This document shows positions 46,235 through 56,417 of a stretch of DNA of 64,000 nt, one piece after another; the stretch's first letter is position 1; each line of letters opens with the position of its first letter. Source of the stretch: Vesta saturnalis (Eukaryota > Arthropoda > Insecta > Coleoptera > Lampyridae); NCBI GenBank assembly GCA_036346205.1, contig JARFJB010000534.1:2506001-2570000 (forward strand). The letters are read 5' to 3'. The notes under the pieces were generated by a model. That model was given only the letters and a program-made list of their open reading frames with translations. It did not search any database and was not told the origin of the DNA. The position numbers and the translations under genes were made by a program.

Positions 46235-46500
46235 TAATGACCTAGTTATACTTTACTAAAATTTAATTTTATAGTTGGCTTTATACGTTTCTCAAACTGT
46301 TGTATTAATAGCAGGCTGATGTTTATGTTTTAATTTTTCAACTTTGACAATTTTTAACAAATATTACTACTGACGAAGATACCTGTAAGTGTTATCGAAA
46401 CGTTTAGTTTGTATAATTTAAAATACGCCATTAAAAACCCCAAAAAAGATAAGTATTTTATTATGAGTGTTAATGGTGAAAGTTTATATTTTCATAAGCT
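46235..46500 (+). repeat. PLE terminal module, direct copy
   Basis: Inverted partner of 44915-45195, placed 3' of the GIY-YIG fragment; ends with AAAAACCCCAAAAAAGATAA and AGCTAACTAATA-type sequence. Confidence 0.75.
46365..46410 (+). ncRNA. Hammerhead-like core in PLE family B terminus
   Basis: CTGACGA (46370-46376), one base, then GATA...TATC as a short stem II, then GAAAC (46397-46401) followed by GTTT. The invariant CUGANGA and GAAA parts are present; the triplet after GAAAC is not a clean GUC. A functional state is not implied. Confidence 0.45.
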
Positions 46501-46526
46501 AACTAATAGTTTTATTTTCTTTCTTA

Positions 46527-46735
46527 AAATGGAAATAACGGAATTATACGCACTTAAAGAAATTTGCAGGAAATAGTTTTTGGGAAGTATCTAGTTAGAA
46601 TTCGACATTTTGAAGAAAAAAATGGTGTACTGAATTGACCACCGAAAACAGCAAATTTTTCCCCATTTATCTTTCTATCTGTTCTAGTTTCAGAGATCCG
46701 CATAGTAGACATAAAAAAAACTTACCCTGTATATT
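46527..46735. repeat. Dispersed repeat, second copy of 945-1112
   Basis: Same order of blocks as 945-1112, ending ACCCTGTATAT. No transposase is attached. Confidence 0.5.
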
Positions 46736-47429
46736 ATAAGATACGTCATGAAACATTATGAATAAATACTATATATGTTTACAATTCACATTTACAATTT
46801 CATTACCTATACACCTAGTTTATTTCATTTTATCAAAGCTTCGTAATCAATATACGTTTAGGTTGAATTCTTCGGACTCAAATTTGGAACCGTTAATCGC
46901 CGGAACTCCTAAAACCTTTAATAGAGAACTGAAAAACTTTTGAAAACGCTGGAACTTATTATAGTATTAGTTAATTATGCACAACGCCATTGATAGACAG
47001 GTTAACATTGAAAAACCATATTAAACACGAATAGTTCAGATTCGTCCACTTCAAACAAATTTCGACAAAGCTTAGGCTCTTTGACCTTTTGCCCAAACCT
47101 TTAGGAAATCGCTGAACGTTACATCCTCTGCGAAAAAGTAACGTCGAGTGGTTATCCACTATTTTTAAATACGTGCAGCAAATGACAATTTGGCATTTTT
47201 TGACTTATTGTTATTGATGTCCATAGTAACAGACATATTGCATGCATCGCATACATATTGTACTCATTGTAGGAATAATACGTGCATTGCATAAATATTG
47301 CAAAGCAACGTCATTCAAGATGACAGGAGGTTCAGGTGGAAATGAAGAAGTGAGGGAAAACGAGTTTTTATGTGGAAGTTGTAAACGTGAAACTGCCAAA
47401 GAAGTTAGCAGGTGTTATCACAGTGTATA
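46736..47429. other. Mostly uncharacterised; one short unknown frame
   Basis: A short plus-strand frame near 47320-47430 (MTGGSGGNEEVRENEFLCGS, then CKRETAKEVSRC) has a Cys pair pattern but no recognisable family. It may be the start of a LINE ORF1. Nothing else was recognised. Confidence 0.3.
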
Positions 47430-47810
47430 AAGTTTATCACAGAATATGAAAACTCTTTAAGTAAATTATCAATTTGAAATTTGGTATAATTATTATCATT
47501 TCTACGATTACTGCTAAAATCTCTTTAATTTTGTTAGTAAATGTAGGAAAAGGGCAATACTTAACACATTTGTTAAGACATTCTAGTTCCTTATTATTAA
47601 AGTGAATATTTGACAGGTTTACGAATTTTGTGTGAAAATTTCAGGAATTGCCCTGGTTTGTTGAGTTTTAAAATGTTCTTTCTTTGTGTGATGTATTTCC
47701 TGTTTGATGTAACTGACAGTTTGTCTAACATTATTGACAAATATATCAAATTCAATATTATGTATTTTACATAAAGGTTCAGAATAAATTAATAAACTAC
47801 AAAACATAAA
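47430..47810 (-). pseudogene. PLE N-terminal fragment
   Basis: Minus-strand sequence reads IYSEPLCKIHNIEFDIFVNN and then, past a stop, NLSNIHFNNKELECLNKCVK and YCPFP, matching the PLE N-terminal pattern (NLSxxxLxxxExxLLNKGLKFxPxP). It lies head-to-head with the plus-strand PLE piece that starts near 47812. Confidence 0.6.
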
Positions 47811-47811
47811 A

Positions 47812-48320
47812 TTACCAGTACATAATAAAGTTGTAAATTTTGACGTTACTAGTATGTTTTACAAGAATGGAGTTAGTTCAGCGATTTGACCTCTGTGCTA
47901 ATCAAAATTATTTCATATTAAATAATAACACTAATCTAAAAAAAAAAATGGTTTCCCTATAGGCAGTCCAATTTCGCCAATTTTAATTAATACCTTTAGA
48001 AAAAATTTACTCAGTTAACACAGAACCGACAGAAAATAAACACGTATTAATTTCATATTTTGGAAAAATATCAGAAAAAGTACCTCACATATTACAAAGT
48101 AGCTTTCAAAAATAATACCAATGTTCTTAAATATTTATTTCACGCCAAGGATTCAACTAACGACATTTTGAAGTCGGGTATTTATAAAACGAACTGTACG
48201 AACGGTAAATTTGTTTATATTGGACAAACATTCACGAACTTTGATGTTATACACAAAGAAAAATATAAACACACAGACAACAAATTATGCCAAACATTTA
48301 ATAGTAAGTAATCAGCTTAT
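47812..48320 (+). pseudogene. PLE RT and GIY-YIG fragment, decayed
   Basis: VVNFDVTSMFYKNGVSSAI (motif A, Asp kept) and FPIGSPISPILINTF (motif B) are followed, after a deletion that removes motif C, by KSGIYKTNCTNGKFVYIGQT and FTNFDVIHKEKYKH, the GIY-YIG endonuclease core. It ends with a short tail at 48311. A third PLE lineage, distinct from families A and B by residue choice. Confidence 0.7.
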
Positions 48321-49204
48321 GACTTCACAAAACAAAAGTAAATATTTACATTTTTGTAATAAAAAATAAAAGTTACATCAAGTTTGATGCTTTACGTTAA
48401 TGATATGTTACCATAATTACTTGTAATTTTTACTTATCTATTTTTTCTTGATAACCATACATGTTATATATAGGCACATAGAGAAATAAGTGAATATATA
48501 GAATATATTGTGGAATTATATTGTACATAAAACTTTACTCGTATTAAATATGGAATTCCACGAAGTAAGGTTAAGGTTAAGGAATTCAAAATGTAAGATG
48601 TTTTGTGAGATTGTATGTAGGAGAACCGATTGCGCTAATAATGGGCCTTAATGGAATATTAGGTTTACTGATTTTTGTTAGTTTATATAATTTTAACAAC
48701 TAAATGTTGTTAAATTTGTTCTTTGATTATGACGGTTTTTCATTATTTGCCTTCGTTCGTTAGAGTCTGCTCTGATTGGCCATCTTTATTACAGTTTTAT
48801 AATATTTAATTGTAACAAAATTAGATTCCATACTGTTATATTAATTAATAGTAGGTTTATATTTGCTTTTTCATATTTCATAAATTTATTTTGACATCTC
48901 AATTAATTATTAAAGCTATTACTGAGGACGATATCTGTAATTGTTATCGAAACGGCTAAACATATAAAAGATAAATAAAAACATACACAATAAGTATTTT
49001 AACTATTTGTAATAATCGAAAGTTTACATTTTCATATAGAAAAGGAAGTTTGATATCTCGATCATTGGAAATTCTAAACTTGCATCTATTGATTTAGGAT
49101 TATATGAAGTCCAGAATTTTAACTATTTACAGTGTTTGATCAGATTTTAGTACTAATCACCACACAGTATTCACCACTTTTGATTCACGCTTCTACCATA
49201 AACT
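48321..49204. other. 3' non-coding region of the preceding PLE, then unknown
   Basis: A+T-rich; contains the hammerhead-like core at 48917-48960. The region resembles the terminal modules near 45 and 46 kb in layout (TATTAATTAATAGTAGG, then the ribozyme-like core). Confidence 0.45.
48917..48960 (+). ncRNA. Hammerhead-like core in third PLE lineage
   Basis: CTGAGGA (48922-48928), one base, GATA...TATC stem II, GAAAC (48949-48953), then GGC. The fixed core parts are conserved although the flanking sequence differs from the other PLE families. Confidence 0.45.
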
Positions 49205-49280
49205 ACCGGGTTTCTCAGGGTAGCCGTTCATTAGAAGTTTTCGTGGTTAGAAAAGACGCAGAATTCTGAATTTTTATGTA
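49205..49280 (+). repeat. Left member of an inverted pair (with 55946-56010)
   Basis: GTAGCCGTTCATTAGAAGTT and GTGGTTAGAAAAGACG match the reverse complement of 55946-56010 with a few differences. Probably a mariner-like end. Confidence 0.7.
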
Positions 49281-49614
49281 GAGATAAACACAAAATGATA
49301 CTTTCGAAATTCCTATTAACCAATGATTTATCCCATACAGGGTGTCCAAAATTGGATGCCAATCACATCATTTTCAAAGTTGGAAAAGATAGTTCTTTTA
49401 AATGTTATGTTATACCAATTTCCAACGCATTTCTTGCTAATCCATATTTTTATGAAAAGGCATTAAAGCTTCAAAAGTCCTATTTAGTAAGTCTTGATTT
49501 TGACAGGAATAAAAGCAATGTTGATTTTATGTCAAATCAGTATCAGCTTACAGGTTCGTTAAGTATCTACTTACAGTTGTAGTGATTTGGTTAATTTTCT
49601 CAAGTATAATTTGT
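49281..49614. other. Probable 5' non-coding region of mariner-like copy
   Basis: An open stretch of about 95 codons from 49295 shows no family resemblance. It contains TACAGGGTGTCC at 49336. I treat it as non-coding. Confidence 0.35.
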
Positions 49615-49835
49615 AATGAAAAATTTTTAAGAATATTCCAATAATGATTTGTTAAATTTGTTTTATACGAACGGTGAATGTAGACTAATTGTCAGACGAA
49701 TATGCAGATGATTTAACGAACGATATCCGAATTTACCAACATTGACTCCCGGAAAATTCGCAAGAAGGAAGCTCGGTTTACGGCAATTGGAAATGTGAGG
49801 GCAAATCGAAATCATGTAAAGCGCACGGACAACGA
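49615..49835 (+). pseudogene. Mariner-like N-terminal HTH, split by LINE insertion
   Basis: EYSNNDLLNLFYTNGECRLI, a stop, FNERYPNLPTL, and after a frameshift DSRKIRKKEARFTAIGNVRA: the DUF4817-type module (YGECR, FNERYPNxP) followed by the FRKIEARFxxxGNV region. The frame resumes after the LINE, at 51237. The stop and shift make it dead. Confidence 0.7.
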
Positions 49836-49839
49836 CGAC

Positions 49840-51236
49840 CCAAGAGGACACCGGGGAGAAGGTGCCTCAGGTAATCCTTTGTCAGAAGGAGAACTAGATC
49901 GCGTTTTCCCGAGAAATGGACCGACAGAGGATCGACTTCACGAGGGCCAAGGTCTTCAGCGAGGGAATCCGGATTCAGCCTGCCTCACTCCAGGACCGAG
50001 ACAGGCTGATTAGGTATATGGATAGGTGTGGTACTCCGTATCACACCTACCAGGCAAAGAGCGAGCGATTTGCTAAGGTGGTAATACGCGGCGTGCCCTT
50101 AGAGCTATCCGAGGTCGACGTTAGCTCAGAGCTAAAAACGCAAGGTGTTAATGCTCTCTCTGTTTTTAGGATGAAGCAACGAGGACGTCCGATCCCCCTC
50201 CTGATGGTGGAGTTGCCGTCCGAGGACGACAGGAAGAAGATCCGGGACGTGCAACACGTCGCCCGCTTCCGAGTCACCGTCGAGGATTTGAGGAGGAAAT
50301 CCGGCATCGGTCAGTGTCACCGGTGTCAAGGTTTCCATCACGCATAGCGTTGCTGCAGGGCGGCAGCACGCTGTGTCAAGTGCACCGGCGATCACCACAG
50401 CAGTGAATGCACAAAACCTCGTACAGACCAGGCAAAGTGTGTTAACTGCGGTGGGGACCACCTCACCAGCTACAGGGGATGTCCGAAGTTCCCTCGACCT
50501 CCGCAACGGAAGAAGACGGAAGTACATCACAGACCGAAGAGGACACCGCCGACGGCGGCGCCTTCTGCAGCCCGGACCGGCGTCAGTTACGCCCGAGCGA
50601 CAGCAGGCAAGGTTGAGAAGGCGAAAGTACTGAAAACGGTTCCCGCCGCTGTCGTTACCCCGCCTGCCTAACCCGCCTTAGAGTTCGACGCCATATTGGG
50701 CCTCCTCGGAGGTCTCGATATGGAGAAGGCCCTACCTGCCATCTGTAAGATGGCAGCGGCGTTCGTTCAGGCGCAAACTGAGATGGACCTGTGGGGAGTA
50801 ATCCTCTCTCACGGTTCAGAGGTGGTTGCCCTTTTCGGGTAATCATACAAAGGTTCGGAGCGAAGTCTGGTGCCCCAGATAAGTATACAGTATCGACAAT
50901 TTAATTTATTTTGTTCTGTTAAAACCGACAATGTTTCACACAACTAACACATGTTTCTATTTATTTCACGCAGGGCATCAGCAACCAGCAACCAGCCACA
51001 ACCGAGCGACAACAGGACAGTCCACACAACACTGTCAACAGGCAATCCACACGACCCACAACCCAACAACTTCGCAATCCACGCGCTGAAGAGGAAGAAG
51101 ATTCCTGAGCAGCGCACCACCAATACAACACAATACACATTTATTATTATATTTAGTTTTAAGTGTGATATGTATTATAAAATGAATTGTTAATTTCTAA
51201 AAATTTTAATAAACTTTGTTGAACTTGAACTTGAAC
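49840..51236 (+). mobile_element. LINE retaining ORF1 only
   Basis: Distinctly GC-richer than its surroundings. It carries a Jockey-type ORF1 (49916-50842), then about 400 bp without frames, AATAAA-like sequence, and a (TTGAAC)n tail at about 51219-51236. No endonuclease or RT is present between ORF1 and the 3' end. It sits inside the mariner-like copy whose two coding pieces are at 49615-49835 and 51237-51412. A duplication was not resolved. Confidence 0.7.
49916..50842 (+). pseudogene. Jockey-superfamily ORF1 (Gag-like), broken
   Basis: DRDRLIRYMDRCGTPYHTYQ, FAKVVIRGVPLELSEVDVSS, RGRPIPLLMVELPSEDDRKK and FRVTVEDLRRKSG form the PRE_C2HC region of Jockey-type Gag proteins. Three CCHC-type knuckles follow: CHRCQGFHHA (then a stop), CVKCTGDHHSSEC and CVNCGGDHLTSYRGC. 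The C-terminus is basic, then LGLLGGLDMEKALPAICK to a TAA at 50840. It binds the element's RNA in relatives. One stop in the first knuckle and one before the last segment were seen; the start upstream of 49916 is uncertain. Confidence 0.8.
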
Positions 51237-51412
51237 ATGAATGTGTGGGCTTATATTCGGAGTTCAACTCCAACAGCAGCGGTGGATTTAGGTTTTTCAA
51301 GAGCATCATTCCACAAAATAGCAAGAAAATATAAAATGCATTCTTTTTATGAGATAACTGTGCACGAGTTACGTCTTTGTGATGATGCAAGACGAGTCGG
51401 CTTTTGCAACAG
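51237..51412 (+). pseudogene. Mariner-like transposase fragment, after LINE insertion
   Basis: FSRASFHKIARKYKMHSFYE and ITVHELRLCDDARRVGFCN match the spacer before the first Asp in mariner-like transposases (SRxSVHRILRxxKFHPYK, then DxxRRxxFC). It continues the fragment at 49615-49835. The PLE fragment begins at its end. Confidence 0.65.
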
Positions 51413-52006
51413 TTGAACGAGAACGAAATGAAGCTTCTGGACAAAGGCTTGAACTATGCGATAACACCGAAGTATATTCAGAAAGTAGATTTAATAACCT
51501 CAGTTGAAGAAACAGCTATGAAATTAGATCCTGAACAAACCAAATAATTCAGAAGTTAGATGGTCTTATATTCATCCAGGTAAGATCCAAAGACAAAGGG
51601 ATGGGGGCGACTGCAAACAAATACCAAAAGACCTCATACCATCAATCGAGGGACGGATATACCAGACGCTGCCAAAACACAAAGAGAGTTCTCTGATTAC
51701 GGCCTACCAAAGTTCCCTAAGGAAATAATTCTGCTGAGACTACTTCTGAGCTCGAGAAATTCAGTGTGTCATCTATTAGCGCACTATCTACTAGGCATCA
51801 TCACACTTTTATCGGGAAAAACCGAGTATATGTTCAAGAATACGCAGCACTTCCTGGAAACCATCAGAAACTTCCTAGCACACCACGAAGAAATAGTGAG
51901 AACTCAGAAACACAAGAACAACATCTGTAAGGGCGAAACCGAAAGACCAAGAATCTCTGAACATGTTTGGAACGAAGACCACCGCATCCAGTGGGATAAG
52001 ATACAG
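51409..52006 (+). pseudogene. PLE family A fragment, 5' part with internal deletions
   Basis: NENEMKLLDKGLNYAITPKY is nearly the same as in the intact family A copy. Decayed RT sequence follows (HLLAHYLLGIITLLSGKTEY, then NFLAHHEEIVRTQKHKNN), where the RT catalytic domain is skipped: the frame passes directly from the segment before motif A into the region after GIY-YIG. It continues as ISEHVWNEDHRIQWDKIQ and is cut at about 52006 by LINE insertions. It resumes near 55194. Confidence 0.8.
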
Positions 52007-52021
52007 GTACAATATCTGACA

Positions 52022-52629
52022 CGGGTAGAAATCTTGGATTAGTAATTGATTCTAAGCTTAGATTTAAGAAACATATATCCAACTGCATTAAAAAAACTGT
52101 TATAAACTTAAAAGTACTCTATAGTAAACGTAAACTTTTGAATCGTGGCACAAGAGCACTACTGTGTGACACACTAGTTCTGTCCCAATTTAATTTTTGT
52201 GATGCTGTGTATGGACCTTGTATTGATAGTTTGGACTCTAAAATAATACAACGCATACAGAACTGTTGCCCCAGGTTTATTTTTGGCATAAAAAAATATG
52301 AGTCAATCCACTACAAGCTCCATGAAATAGACTGGCTTAACATGGGCAACAGAAGAGTTTTGCATTCAACTTGCTTATACTACAAAATAATTAATACCAG
52401 AACTCCCTCGTATCTGTACAATGAAATCGAATTTTCATCAGAACTTCACAACTTCAATTTAACAAACAAAAATCTACTTCTAATTCCTACTCATAAATCA
52501 CAAATGTTTAAAAGGTCTTTCTCCTATAATATAGCGATAAATTATAATTCTATACCTGAAAGAATAAAATTATTACCATTTAATAAATTTAAAATTCGTC
52601 TCCGCCACCTACTAATGAGCAGACAGTAA
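52022..52629 (+). pseudogene. LINE RT C-terminal segment
   Basis: About 200 codons without a stop, ending LRHLLMSRQ at 52629. It holds the post-catalytic part of a non-LTR RT (thumb and connection): DTLVLSQFNFCDAVYGPC and IDWLNMGNRRVLHSTCLYYK are typical. The palm motifs and endonuclease are absent because of 5' truncation. Confidence 0.75.
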
Positions 52630-52771
52630 TGACAATTTTATTGTTACGTTTAAGTGGCAGAACAGTCGCCAAATGTCTTCACATTTGCCAAGACTGAACT
52701 TCGACCTTTTGTGCACTAATTTTAAGTTTAACTGTTTTGTAAATAACTTTATTTAGTGTTCAATAAATGGC

Positions 52772-52800
52772 AATAATAATAATAATAATAATAATAATAA
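52772..52800. repeat. (AAT)n at LINE 3' end
   Basis: About ten AAT units at the junction of the two LINEs. Confidence 0.9.
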
Positions 52801-53862
52801 TCCTCTCCAGGGCCAGACCTAGTGCACTACGAGATGATTAATAATCTGCCTAAAGTAGGGAAACAGAAACTATTAAAAGTGTTCCATAAGATATGGCAAA
52901 CTGGATATTACCCAGAACAATGGAAGACGGCTTGGGTAATACCAATCAAAAAACCAGAGAAGGCAGGACAGGACCCAAGTGATTATCGACCCATTTCAAT
53001 TACTTCATGTCTAAGTAAAACCCTAGAGAAAATGGTCAGCTACAGACTTATGTGGACACTAGAGAATGGGGGATACCTATGCAAATCTCAAACAGGATTT
53101 AGAAAAGACAATTTAATTTCACTTGAACAGTATGTACTAGACAACTTCGCATACAAAAAACATGTCGTGGGAGTCTTCTTCGACATTGAAAAAGCATTTG
53201 ATATGACATGGCATTACGGCATACTCGAGCAACTTTTTCGATGGGGACTAAAAGGACGGCTACCAAAATTTATAACTGCGTTTTTAAACGACAGGTCCTT
53301 CCAGGTGAAAATAGGAAATGCAACATCAGATCAAACTAGGCAGCAAAATGGAATACCCCAGGGATCCACTTTAAGTGTGTCTCTATTTATTATCGCAATA
53401 AATAGTTTAACGGAAGGAATCCACCCAAACATAAAATGCTCTTTATACGCAGATGATATAGCTATCTTCTTTTCACATGACAATATGATCTACCTACAAG
53501 AAAATCTTCAAGCAGCAATCAATATAATCCTAGCAAACTCCAGCAATAGAGGCTTCAAACTGTCTACGTCGAAAACGAAATGTGTTCACTTCTGCCGAAA
53601 AACTACAGCACACGAAGATCCTATATTAAAATTTTATGACACTGATATACCTTGTGTAGAGACTATAAAATTCTTAGGGATGATATTCGACAGAAAAATG
53701 TACTGGACTGAACATTTCAAACAATTGATGGCTAAACTTAAAAAAGCACTTAATGTTATGAAGAGTGTGGCGCACATTGGATGGGGTGACGATAGACAGA
53801 CTTTGCTATATATGTATAAAACACTAATCTTGTCAAAATTAGACTATGGCTGTACTGTGTAA
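52801..53862 (+). pseudogene. Non-LTR reverse transcriptase domain
   Basis: SSPGPDLVHYEMINNLP opens the RT. WKTAWVIPIKKPEKAGQDPS and DYRPISITSCLSKTLEKMVS follow. GVFFDIEKAFDMTWH carries motif A with its Asp, QNGIPQGSTLSVSLFIIAIN is motif B, CSLYADDIAIFF is motif C with the YADD box, and FLGMIFDRKMYWTEHF is the thumb motif. The RT core is open over about 350 codons, unusually well kept for this window. The frame shifts at about 53850 (DYGCTV). No start codon or endonuclease is left. Confidence 0.9.
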
Positions 53863-55053
53863 GGTAAGGAAAACTAAATTAAAAAATCTCGACACCATAC
53901 AAGCCCAAGGATTAAGACTAGCTACTGGGGCATTTCGGACAAGTCCACTACTTTCGTTACATTGCGATGCGGGAGTGATCCCACTAAACTACAGAAGAAC
54001 TACTCTACTAATTTCATATGCAGTTAGGCTCCACTCTCAACGCAATCATCCGTACAAGAGCGACTTTTTCAAAGAAAACCACACATATGAAAGTAGACCA
54101 ACTTTATACCGCCCGGCATCAACACGATTTCATGAATATATGGAAAACCATAACATACACATGCCCAATGTAATGAAATCTGAGCAACAAACAGTATCTT
54201 CCTGGGTTTCTAAAGTTCCCATATGCAACACGGAATGTTATAAGCAACGGAAAATATGCGCACTCTATACAGAAACATAATTCAAAGTTCAAGGGCCTCA
54301 ACAAATATACGTACCAATGCGTATAAGAACATGAATGGAACGACATGCGAGATACAGATAAACAATGCAGCGTATAGATGGACTCTACATCCTTCAACGA
54401 CATTCCTTAATGCCGCACTTTTTGGATTATGGAGAGCCGTGCAATTTGTAAAAAATGAGGTTTCACGGTCCGCCATCATATGTACGGAATCAATAACAGC
54501 ACTTAAGCTAATACACAACGCTTTTTTGGAAAACACTCTAGTAAACAAAATTTTAGAAAGTTACAATGAGATATTAGAAAATAACAAATCGGTCGTATTC
54601 CTATGGATTCCAAATAATAAAGTACTACTTGAAGCAGAAACAGGAAGCAACCTCAGACCTATTGAAGCTTATACATCTAACATATATCAGAAGTCAGTAT
54701 GCAGTGGAGATATAAAGCATTATTTCAAAAACGTTATACACGAAAAGTGGCAAATGCAATGGAATAATGAGAGAACTAGGTTAAAGAAAACAATAAAAGT
54801 TTGGAAATTCCCAGAAAATATTGAACGTAGGGAACAGGTTGCAATCACTAGGCTCAGAATTGGACACTGCAAATTAACTAATTCCTTCATTCTACTGAAA
54901 AGACACATACTATTCAGATGTCTAAAATATACAGCACTAAGGCAAACATATATTAAATCTGATAATTTAGCAGAAATTCTAAGTAATAACGTACATGCAT
55001 TACATAACCTTACTGTCTACCTAAAATCAACAGGGCTAATATACCAAATATAA
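53846..55053 (+). pseudogene. LINE post-RT region with eroded RNase H
   Basis: The first frame (to 54280) has LDTIQAQGLRLATGAFRTSP and LLSLHCDAGVIPLNYRRTTL, the usual post-RT segment. After a frameshift near 54260 comes an RNase H-like fold: NAALFGLWRAVQFV (the conserved Glu of xAEL is Ala), IICTESITALKLIHNAF (the DS motif is ES) and VVFLWIPNNKVLLEAE (family WVPxHxGIxGNE). The first Asp block is gone. VAITRLRIGHCKLTNSFILL and a short Cys motif region end the protein at 55053. RNase H is probably inactive. Confidence 0.75.
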
Positions 55054-55134
55054 CATTAACAAACATTCAGGTTTTAAAGAGTAATAGCGGCTAAATGATC
55101 GTAGTAATCGAAGTCGCGGTAAAAAAAAAAATAC

Positions 55135-55194
<60 letters not shown>
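55135..55194. repeat. (TAA)n at LINE 3' end
   Basis: About 20 TAA units directly before the resumed PLE fragment. The Ile-run and Asn-run frames here are artefacts. Confidence 0.95.
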
Positions 55195-55196
<2 letters not shown>

Positions 55197-55390
55197 GACG
55201 AGAATACAACTAGCCGGAAACTCAAAGAAGCGACATACATCACACTACCAGAAAATCCAATAAGCCAAGCTAGCACAGAAATGAAACCCACATGGATCCC
55301 AATAATGCACGAAGAGTTTAAGTGCAATACGCCTTGCTCAGCGGTAAAGGTCAGACTTGTAAGTGAAACGTACTAAAGTCGGAATACAAA
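55194..55390 (+). pseudogene. PLE family A fragment, 3' part
   Basis: KDENTTSRKLKEATYITLPE and NPISQASTEMKPTWIPIMHE match the end of the family A protein (58896-59189 and 62181-62474). It is the continuation of 51409-52006. After it, GCTCAGCGGTAAAGGTCAGA and AAGTGAAACGTACTA match the tRNA-like part of the family A 3' region, joined by a small deletion. Confidence 0.8.
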
Positions 55391-55945
55391 GTTGAGAATC
55401 AACTTATAAAGTGAATTTCTGCCGTTTGATTTTGTATGCCGTTTCAGTGTCGGCCATAAATCACGTTAAAATAGAAAATATGAATTAACAATCAAACCGT
55501 TGGAAATAAGTACAGAGATAGCGAATCAATTTCTGCATCCGACCATCCAATAATTTACAGGGTGTCACGTTTGAAAGAACGAGCCTTTTCAATTTTGAAT
55601 TGGTCATCAAATGTGGGATACCTGCATGCGATAAATCAATTATCTATGTGGATTCTATGTCTATCCCAAAAGTGCTTACCACCAGTCGAAAATTGGTAAA
55701 AGGCGCAGTGTTGAAAATAAGTCTATATCATTGAAAAGTTTCAAAAGAATCAATATATCTAAGAAACTTAAAAATAGGTATATGAAAACCTGATGGAACC
55801 CATGAAATTTTCTCAGAAATCTAAAAATGAAATAATAAAACGGGTCTTAGGAAGTTAACGACAGCTTCTGGGATAACCAGGATTGGTATGATCTTGAAAA
55901 TATTCTAAAACGAAAGAGAATCATGCATAACCCTGGACACAAATA
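55391..55945. other. Non-coding, probably 3' side of the mariner-like copy
   Basis: No frame recognised; lies between the PLE remnant and the right inverted repeat. TTTACAGGGTGTCACG at 55555 resembles other transposon ends in the window. Confidence 0.35.
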
Positions 55946-56010
55946 CAGAATTCTACGTTTTTTCTAACCACAAAAACTTCTAATGAACGGTTACCTTGAG
56001 AAACACTGTT
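55946..56010 (-). repeat. Right member of an inverted pair (with 49205-49280)
   Basis: AACTTCTAATGAACGGTTAC is the inverted counterpart of the left member, 6.7 kb away. Confidence 0.7.
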
Positions 56011-56170
56011 TATTTTCTAACGCATCTAAAAAATATTTTGCCTATTGCAAAATGCTAAATAATGGTACAGTACACAAATACCTACAAGTTTATGTTACAA
56101 AAAACGTGAAAAACAGAAGATGTAATTAAAAATTGTTATTAATTTTATTAAATACATAAATAAAAAGTAT

Positions 56171-56243
56171 ACCTTGAGTAGGATTTGAACCTACGACCTG
56201 TACTTTGCTAGAATACCGCGCTAACCAACTGCGCCACCAAGGT
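56171..56243 (-). tRNA. tRNA-like, anticodon AGC, minus-strand unit
   Basis: Folds fully: acceptor ACCTTGG/TCAAGGT, D stem GCGC/GCGC, anticodon stem GTATT/AGTAC (one G-T pair) with loop CTAGCAA, T arm GTAGG/CCTAC. Nearly identical to 28391-28463. Part of a mobile repeat. Confidence 0.65.
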
Positions 56244-56347
56244 CCAAGCCCCAATTGATGTAAATTTTGTCTTTATGTATATTCTAAATATTTAGAATTA
56301 CATCAGTTCTACATACATAAAGACAAAATTTACATCGATTGGCTTGA

Positions 56348-56417
56348 ACCTTGTGGCGCAGTTGGTTAGCGGTACTCTAGCAAAGTACAGGTCGTAGGTT
56401 CAAATCCTACTCAAGGT
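56348..56417 (+). pseudogene. tRNA-like pseudogene, plus-strand unit
   Basis: Same sequence as the two intact units but about three bases are missing, one in the acceptor-D junction and two (GC) between the D arm and the anticodon stem. The cloverleaf is broken. Confidence 0.65.

Larger units (their letters stand above)
52007..52800 (+). mobile_element. 5'-truncated LINE with (AAT)n tail
   Basis: It carries only the C-terminal RT-proximal part (frame open from about 52022 to 52629: NLGLVIDSKLRFKKHI, the thumb motif, then LSQFNFCDAVYGPCIDSLDS, IIQRIQNCCPRFIFGIKKYE). About 140 bp of 3' UTR follow and an AAT repeat at 52772-52800. Similar to CR1/Jockey-group C-termini; the clade is uncertain. 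It interrupts the PLE fragment. Confidence 0.75.
52801..55194 (+). mobile_element. 5'-truncated I-like LINE with RNase H and (TAA)n tail
   Basis: It begins directly after the AAT tail of the preceding LINE and ends in its own TAA repeat (about 55135-55194). The coding region covers RT, an eroded RNase H domain and a C-terminal segment. TAA-type tails and an RNase H domain are features of the I group. 5'-truncated at the start of the RT. Confidence 0.75.

Noticed and set aside
49295..49582. 95-codon frame as a host exon
   Set aside because: No known domain; lies between a transposon end and a mariner N-terminus. Kept only as unknown.
49795..50013. Frame overlapping the start of the LINE ORF1
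   Set aside because: Different frame from the PRE_C2HC-bearing ORF1; composition only.
55095..55376. Poly-Ile and poly-Asn frames
   Set aside because: Products of the TAA repeat fused to the PLE remnant in one frame.
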